Below, in pieces: positions 57,157 through 64,000 of a stretch of 64,000 bases of DNA. Under the pieces are notes generated by a model. It did not search any database and was not told the DNA's origin. It was given only the letters and a program-made list of their open reading frames with translations. Within the stretch, counting starts at the first letter, position 1, and the number at the start of each line of letters is the position of its first letter. The DNA is taken from NCBI GenBank assembly GCA_031472005.1, contig PZJY01000003.1, forward strand, positions 2,294,001-2,358,000, read 5' to 3'. The stretch comes from Tetracladium setigerum. Lineage: Eukaryota > Ascomycota > Leotiomycetes > Helotiales. Both the position numbers and the translations under genes were made by a program.

Positions 57157-58065
57157 GCTGATTTTTGGGGAGGAATTTGGGGAGGAATTTGGGGTCTTGG
57201 CATGGGGCGGAGGGGACGAGACTCTTTGAGTGAGTTTGATTTCGAGTGGAAAAGGGTAGGAAGAGAGGGAGGAGTATTGGGAAGTCTGTTGGATGGGGGG
57301 TGAATGGAGAAAGGGGTTTGAGAGGGAGGTTACGAAACTCCCGAGAACTTTGGGGGGAAAGGAAACGGGGAAGTGTAAAATTCCTTTTCTTTACTTTAAC
57401 GCAGTTGAAACTTAGGTTATTATTAACGCTATCTACCTAAATTTGAGTGTAGGATATATTTTTTCTAGGTTTTTATAGACGGGGGATAATGCAGAGCCAC
57501 CTTGGAATGTACCTTGGAGTGTACGCCAAGATCGTGAGAGGATACAGCTTCTATAGACATCTCATAATGAGAACGCATGCCCAACGCTTCGGTGAGGGCA
57601 GAGAGATGAAACCAAGTTGTGCTCATGACCACCAGGAAATTTCTACGAAAGAGAATAGTTAAGCGTAAGCTCACGTTTCATAACTGCATCTTTTCAATCC
57701 CAAAAGACTTGTTTTCGCAACAAATGTCAGCCGTTAAGTTAAGTCCAAGTCATTAGACCAAGTGAATTGTGAGTCTAGTTATGAGAACTATGAAGTACCG
57801 TTTGCTAGCCCGAATTCCAAGCCTGTCAAAAGGCTGAACTGTAAACTGGGAAATTGGGGCGCAGAGGTATTTGTTTGTGGCTGCATGCCAACGGAGCGAG
57901 GCGTCTCTCCATGTTGCGATGACTTCGAAGTAGAAAAGGACGAGCTCTCCCTCGCCCATTTTCAAGTGACTTTTGGCCAGTTGTCCAATTGCAGCGAACT
58001 TTTATCCACTTTTGTGGTTTTTCTTACGACCTTTCATTGGCCCCAAAACATCCTTGTCGCTCATC
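57157..58065. other. Gene-free stretch, 900 bases
   Basis: Between the 5S gene and the zinc-finger gene. It is G-rich on the plus strand at 57245-57370. Open frames here start at non-ATG codons or lack motifs. Confidence 0.45.
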
Positions 58066-59056
58066 ATGCCCTCGCCCTCGCCCTTCTCGTCGCCCTCGCC
58101 CCCCTCGTCCGCCTCATCCTTTCAGGAACCCACAACCAATGGACTTCAGGATCATGTGACACACTCTGCCTACCCAGCCTGGTGAGTCCTTTTTTTCTTT
58201 TTTTTTTACTAAGCTGTACAGTGGGACTACTCGGGGGCTCGAAGGAAGTCACATCCCCGACTTGGACATCAGTGTACCGCCGTCAACTGGTCCTGCTTCT
58301 GATGAGAATGCGATTCCAACCGAGATCGAAGCAAGGACTGACCCTCATGATGGAACCTTGAACTTCCACCTTGAACCGTTCAACGATCAGTACATCTTGC
58401 CGCAGGCGCATAACTACACTCAGTTCTTGAGTAACCATGTACAAAATGCCAATGGCTATGCTCAGAATCCTAGAGTTGCCAATCTCGATGGTTTCCCGAC
58501 GAACCTACTCGTGCCCACGCAGAATGGTCATCATCATCCTGTAGGTACGCAACCACAACCACAACCACTGCCATTGAGTTCCCAAGTCTACCACGGACAA
58601 GCCGCATATTCAGCTCCTCCCTACTTCGGTAACATGGGACCTATGATGGCGAATACGGTATTCCAACCCTATCCAAACAATTGGGGTAACAACATGGCAA
58701 TGGGAGGCTCTCAAGCTTTCCAGAACCAGGTATATCCTTTGAACTTCCTCCCCCTGCCGATGCAACAACAGAATTTCTGGGCCCAGGACCCCACACAGAC
58801 GACGCAGTCCCCAATGACGGCGAACTTCGCTCCACCTCTTCTGACCACGCAGGCCGTCCAACGCACGCCTTGTTCATGGCTATCTTGCACAGAATCCTTC
58901 ACTCGACCCAGTGACCTCCAGCGTCACATCGAGTCTGTCCATCTCGGGATTAAATACCATTGCTTCTGGATTGGATGCCGCAACAATGGTGGGAAGGGAT
59001 ATTGCCGTGCCGAGAAGTTGAGAACTCATCAGAGACAGAAGCATGGCTTTGCTTGA
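58066..59056 (+). CDS. C2H2 zinc-finger protein, 316 aa
   Basis: A likely transcription factor. Exon 1 (58066-58181) starts MPSPSPFSSPSPPSS. A short 40-nt intron (58182-58221) joins it to exon 2 (58222-59056), total 951 nt. The intron is at the low end for fungi, so the N-terminal exon is less certain. If it is wrong, the protein would start at an internal ATG such as that at 58349. The middle is Asn/Gln/Pro-rich and low-complexity. Two C-terminal fingers are visible: CSWLSCTESFTRPSDLQRH-x4-H (C-x4-C-x12-H-x4-H) and CFWIGC...LRTHQRQKH. The GCRNNGGKGYCRAEKLRTH pattern is common in fungal two-finger proteins. Confidence 0.75.
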
Positions 59057-60594
59057 TTTGATGGGACAGCGAGTGAGCCCAATGGAGCAGAGAGGGCGAC
59101 AAACTGTGTGACTGTGGTACTGACGAGGTGGATTGTCTTTTCTTTAGTTTGACATGTTTGGAATGATGCTATTGAAGGTGTTTCTTTTGTGATTAGTCAA
59201 TTTATAGCTGTTCAATCGAATTTTCCAGTCAGATTTTCAGGTGCCAATCGTGATTCCTCGAGTATAAACTTTAAGGTATTGAAGCCCAGGCTCGCCTTGT
59301 TCTTTGCTCGAGGTGGTAACCAAATACCAGCACTTATCAGAATTATATTTGTGCCGTAATACGCTTATTCTCGTCAACTAGCGCTAGCTATCCATTGCAT
59401 TAAGAAGGGTCAACCAGTATTCCACCACTTTCTAGCTACTTCCGTGTGTAAAATCTTACTTGACATGTGTGCAAGTATCCAATTAAGGGTCAGCTAGTTA
59501 CTCGAAAATGTGATGGTAAAGTCGATGTGACTAATTCTCGTGATTTGAACTTGATTTGAAAAGGGATCAACTCTGGAGAGCTTGGTGGCGATGGTGATGG
59601 TGATGATCGTGCAAGACTGGGTCGCAAGGCATGCTCATTTTGGGTAGTTGGAACTAATTTTAATCCTATTACTGACAGATTTAAGATTTACGAAGGAGTT
59701 TGAAGAGTCAAATTGTTGAAGTGTTAATTGGTGGGGTTGGTTGGTGGGGAGGGTAAACGAGTGCGAGGTTGGATCGCAACGCACGGCGACGCGGTCTGTA
59801 TCTTTTGGGGTCTATTGTAGTCAGCGGTCAAGAAAGAAGCTGGTTCTTGAATTACTTATCAGTTCTCGCAGGGGTAAATACCCCGATTAAAATAATCCCT
59901 CTACCATTACGCTTCTTTCTAGCCTCATTTCGGCGGCCCATTACTAGAGTATCTAAAGAGATGGAGAAAGAAAAGAACGAAGAGTGAGAGAGAAGAAGAA
60001 AATCGTTCAAGGGGTTTAGGCTGCTGGTGAAGGAGGAGAGAAGACCAAGTAGTTTGAGATTTGTGCATCGCGCGTCCAGGGAGATGGGTTAGTGGTTTGT
60101 AGATAGCCATATATTTCCTCATAACTGTTGTTGATTTTGTCAACCTGTGCAAAGTGGAGGTATAAAGTCTTCATCCAAACACTATTCATGCTAGTCTCCA
60201 AATGTTCAATTGAAAGAACAACCCACTTCGGAATAGCTGACCAATTAGAGACCAGTCATTTGAGTTTTCATATCGAATTTGCTCGCCGAATGATGGGAGC
60301 TATCGCTTGTTCCAAACTATAGCCATTCAAGATGTATGTAGCTTCGCATTCTGTCATGCTGGCATCCAGGCTTCGTTGCTTATCAGAGTGCTGCTGATTG
60401 AACCAATCTCCCTTTCCTCGATGACGATGTAAATTGACAATCGCTGGTTTTGAAGATACGGCTTGTGATAATTTGTTGTGTACTATTTCCAAAGCGTCTG
60501 AGTCTTCCTTCTAGAGTAGAGAAGTGCGTGGTCAAGCTGTATTCTCGCACCAATTTTGATCGCGAAGTCCCCTGTTCTCTATGTTGTGTTATTC
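59057..60594. other. Gene-poor region with coding-like minus-strand segments
   Basis: 60006-60520 on the minus strand shows protein-like pieces in different frames: KEDSDALEIVHNKLSQAVSS, then SIEHLETSMNSVWMKTLYLH, then EEIYGYLQTTNPSPW. I could not join them into one gene. They may continue the gene at 60595-60920 or be a decayed copy. 59590-59620 has a short GGTGAT repeat. Confidence 0.35.
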
Positions 60595-60920
60595 TTATGG
60601 ATTTGCAGTCCTAGGATAGTCCTTGCGGGTTGCTGTCATGGAAGCGTTCATCCTGAAGTTGTCGAAGACGTCTTCCGCAATGGTTAGGGCGAAGTTCTCA
60701 ATCAACGAAATGGAAGGCATAATCTGGGAAATTCTTAGTTGTCATGGTTAGAAAAGAAAGAGAAAACAAGATTTGGGTTAATGAATACCATGTAAAGAAG
60801 ACTCAAAAGGTAGGCAGCTATTGGTGCAGTGCGATTGTCCATGATGCTGGTCGATGCCATCAGCGCAACTGCGAGCCTGTTTGAATATCTGCGGAGAAGT
60901 ATGTCGATCTTATCACCCAT
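60595..60920 (-). CDS. Possible small hypothetical gene, 86 aa
   Basis: ATG at 60920 gives MGDKIDILLRRYSNRL and a helical run (APIAAYLLSLLYM). A 65-nt intron (60724-60788, GTATTC...TCCCAG) keeps frame into IMPSISLIENFALTIAED and VFDNFRMNASM, ending at TAA 60595. Total 261 nt. Composition is protein-like and the splice signals are acceptable, but no family is recognised. Coding-like sequence further downstream suggests this could be only the first part of a longer, broken gene. Confidence 0.35.
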
Positions 60921-61758
60921 ACACAAGTGTGTTTGGTGATGCCTTGAGAGCAAGCATTCGAGAAGCGCGGTATGTCAAAAGGTGAAGAGTTGAGGTCAGG
61001 CGAAAAGCGCTAAAGTTGGGTGACATATGCCGTTCTGACTGGGTGATAGGCCTCCAACTTTTTTTGTTGCACGTCGCCACTATGTTGTTTCCACTTCCAT
61101 CTAGACTATCTGCTAGCGTGCCTTACCCAAAGTGGAGACGGAGACTGGGCAAGACGTGCTAAAGCTTATTAGCATTTCCGGGGGGCGTGTTCGTCGATCT
61201 TTTCGAGTTGTCGCACTTTTCCAGGTGGCTGGGTTTTCTCCGGGATATTGGTTAGTTAGTTCCTGATCCAACGACATCTCCTCACAATGTACGGAGTGGG
61301 TTCATTTCACGCTAACAAAACATTTCAGATATTTGTACTCGATGGCGACGATGAGTTAATAGTAATCAGAAACAGTTTGGTTTTCTCTGACATCAAGATT
61401 AGCAAGACTTTTTCCTTGCATTTGACGTTGTGTCAATTCCACCAGTCGAAGGCTGTCGGAATCCACCCTGTTTTCATACTTGTCCACGCTGATGTTTAGG
61501 CAAATCCTGTTGCGAGTGGATGTGGCTAGATTGCTCGGACATGTCTTAATTCCACTATATAAATTAAACCTACAATCAGTGTAAATGCCGGAAACTAACG
61601 TTGGATGAAATGCTTTGTAAACTCAAGAAGTAAGTTAACAGTTAAAAGCTTTTTAATACCATACTATCTCCTACCAGACGAAACTTGACCTAACAGAAAT
61701 ACTCTGGGTATTCCCAATCGTTATATCTGACAGCTCTTGCGATTTAGGATATTAACTA
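60921..61758. other. Gene-free stretch, 840 bases
   Basis: Between the possible small gene and the 3' end of the NACHT-TPR gene. The plus frame at 61287-61499 has no motif. Nothing else is seen. Confidence 0.45.
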
Positions 61759-64000
61759 CTACAAAGAATAAAGGTTAAGCAAGTATATCGAAATAAGGAC
61801 AGCAAACGTCGACGCCATAACGAGTGCCACAACGCTAGGGTTTGGGAGCATCTTCCAATCAAGCAGTTCCTGAACAACTGGAGTTTTCAAACTCGAAGAC
61901 ATCTCTTTCCACTTCCTTTCTTCATAATCTATGTTAATCAGCCTTTTTCTCATCTCAAGAGAGTGCTTTGAATCTGGCCCAAAATTATAATCAGATTTTT
62001 TCAGCCACTCCAAATAGTACTTCCGAGCTTCTGCATATTTGTACTGATCCCGCAAAGCTTGCCCTTTGTTGATTACACTCTCGTACATTCTTTTTGATTT
62101 CGGCCCCGCTATAACCAAAAAAGCGTCAATCGCACGCTGGTGTAGAATTTCAGACCTCCTGTCTTCGCTTCTCGCCCCAAGCACCGCTGCAAATATGGAC
62201 AGGGCATGGAGAGTGGCTAAAGGAACAGTGGTGATATCGATTTCTAAATGCTCAGCAACAGCTTTCGAAAGTCCCGGGATAGTGTTAAGTATTGATTCCG
62301 CGTAGTCATACTCTCCTTGCATGTTTGCACAAGCAGCCAAGCCATTAGCAACTGATTGGGTTATTCGTGAAGTTCGACCAAGAATCTCAACCATCCTTCG
62401 ATGTAGGGGTTCGAAAATTCTCCTGGCTTCTGTGTATTCCCGCCGTATAAGATGTGCAAGTGCAAGTTCGTGGCGGCAGCCCAGGGTTTCGTAGTGATCT
62501 GGTCCGAATACTTCAATGTAGTCTTCGACTAATCGGTTTATTTGTGGAATCACGTCGTGCGAATACATGGTAGATGGCCTCTGGTGGATTCGCGCTTGTA
62601 AATGAAGTGTCATGCGTCGAAGATGGAGAGTTAAGGTATTCATGCGACCAAATGTTTCGAGTGCAACCTCAAGAGCTTCTGAAGAAATCTCGGCTGCTGC
62701 ATCTAGTTCGCTCAGAGCGCAATAGCATTCTGCTAATCGTAATTTCTTTTTAAGGGTTTCTCTTGCCGCAGGCCCTGAATGAAACTGCTCCACACGCAGA
62801 GTATCTTGGGTCGACTCTAGCAATAGTCGACTGCACTTCTCAATGCAGCGCTTAGCGAGCACTGCATCGACGCCTGTTGAAATTCTCAATTTTTTCTGCA
62901 AATTTGCGAGAATTGACTGTTGAGAGGTGACCACTGTTCCAAAGGTTTCCCCGCATTTTATGGAAAAATGCGGATAGAAGGTCGTAGTCCAGGTGACACT
63001 GTTGGGAGAGCTCAAAAATTGATGTAGCAAGCCCAGCTGCAAGGAAGTGATGGTGTCCGACCTGAGGAAATGGTCCGGCCTAGGTTCAACTCACAATCAG
63101 CTCTTGATGGTTCCATTTGATATTCAATATTTTGAAGGGTAGCATGGTGGTGCGAAAAGTGAAATTGACTTAGTTTAGCCTCTAACGCAAAAGGAGCAAG
63201 AGACGGGGTCAAATGATACGCAGCGGTACCCACAGAATTGTGAAGCGTATTCCAACAATGGATGTTGTTGATTTAGAATATTAACATCCATCCTCGCATT
63301 TTCTCCTGGCATTCTCCCAAAGATGGTGAAATTGAGATATGAGAGACAGAGGCATGCCATCTCTGTTTCAGCCGAACCAGCCAGGAGGTATTCTTGCGGC
63401 GCAGCTATCGCTGACGGGTGAGATAGTAAGAAGTCTTTTGCAGATTCATGAATAAGCTCGATGGTGCCAAGTTCATTGATCTGAAGGAACGGTCCGCAGG
63501 CTCGGGATAAAGTAGTCCAGCCGCCGAGAAGTTTATCTCCGGGATCAACGCACCCTCTTGAGACTTCAATGGCTAGCAATTCCGTTAGTTCCTCCAGTCG
63601 AAACGGGCGACAGGCAACAGCGACAAATGGAAGAGCTCTGGCTCGTATCCGGCATAATCCTTCCGATGATGTGTCCAGTTGCTTAATAATGGTCGCATAT
63701 ATCATGTCTAATCCACGATTACCATGCTCAAGTAACTTTTGGATCTCATTCCAAGTTCTCAAATGATCAAGCTCGCTCACAGCAAGATCAGCCCAGAGGA
63801 ATAAACCCTTCGAACCTTCAACGAGCCTTTCGATGATTTCGTCTCGGCGTTGACCCAGATGTGTCATGTTTTCGAGCTTTTCATTCAAGAACACCGAAAT
63901 GTCGCAAAGGGAATCGGAAGAAGATATAGCCATTGATTTCCAGCCTATAAGCAATTTTTCCAATTTTGGTGTGTTGCGGCTCAAGATCAAAGCTTTGCAA
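61759..64000 (-). CDS. NACHT-TPR receptor, N-terminus outside window, frame breaks near 62.96 and 63.1-63.25 kb
   Basis: C-terminal half of a fungal NOD-like receptor. From the window edge the minus strand reads the end of a NACHT module: GLFLWADLAVSELDHL, ALPFVAVACRPFRLEEL, and the winged-helix motif IELIHESAKDFLLSH. After HPLLEYA the frame shifts, and a mixed stretch (NHQELI, HHHFLAAGLATSIFELSQQC, LLSAFFHKMRG) leads into the TPR part. One clear break is a four-G run near 62951-62956, where one base restores RG-ETFGTVV. From there ORF 61759-62960 runs uninterrupted through about six TPR pairs (AAEISSEALEVALETFG, FGPDHYETLGCRHELALAHL, YAEARKYYLEWLKKS). The last 24 residues (VVALVMASTFAVLISIYLLNL) form a membrane anchor. 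Ligand and effector are unknown. Confidence 0.75.

Overview
This window looks like nuclear DNA from a filamentous ascomycete (Pezizomycotina; Leotiomycetes is my best guess, but that is only an inference). The support is seen directly: short GT-AG introns of about 45-130 nt in most genes, a single dispersed 5S rRNA gene, an RTA1-type membrane protein, a Zn2Cys6 regulator, and several genes of the fungal non-self recognition type (HET, NB-ARC and NACHT). I see no bacterial operons, no CRISPR array and no intact transposon.

Layout. 0-3 kb: the 5' part of a secreted aspartic-protease-like gene that lacks the catalytic Asp motif, then a type II membrane O-fucosyltransferase-like gene. 3-8.5 kb: a HET-TPR-tandem repeat-ankyrin gene, with degraded sequence on both sides including an F-box remnant. 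9.3-13.9 kb: a long multi-exon HET-like membrane protein with a Pro/Gln/Ser-rich N-terminus. 14-17 kb: mostly gene-free. 17-23.4 kb: an RTA1-like protein, a four-helix membrane protein, and a divergent pair of Zn2Cys6 factor and UDP-glycosyltransferase. 24-27.8 kb: a core housekeeping pair, a GGA clathrin adaptor and the TSR3 rRNA-modifying enzyme. 28-30.8 kb: a tandem trio of small eight-cysteine proteins. 32.7-34.9 kb: a single-pass vWA surface protein. 36.7-40.1 kb: an MFS transporter and a coiled-coil protein. 40.3-45 kb: an alpha/beta-hydrolase gene followed by an NB-ARC gene, probably one LipA/NB-ARC receptor or two adjacent parts of it. 46.6-50.5 kb: an FHA splicing-type protein and a disordered coiled-coil protein. 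51-55.6 kb: an SGNH esterase and a GT90 glycosyltransferase. 57 kb: the 5S rRNA. 58-61 kb: a C2H2 zinc-finger protein and a weak hypothetical gene. 61.8-64 kb: the C-terminal half of a NACHT-TPR receptor running off the end.

Two themes run through the window. First, four recognition-type genes (HET-repeat-ANK, HET-like, hydrolase/NB-ARC, NACHT-TPR) lie within 64 kb, mixed with cell-surface and secreted proteins. Second, at least ten reading-frame breaks in nine genes all need exactly one extra base to be repaired, often at short G or C runs. In every break whose full gene model could be built, adding that base makes the total coding length divisible by three. The simplest reading is systematic single-base loss in the assembly rather than many independent pseudogenes, so I annotate these as CDSs with a noted break.

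Intron positions were read by eye from splice signals and frame continuity. Function names rest on recognised motifs, not on database searches.
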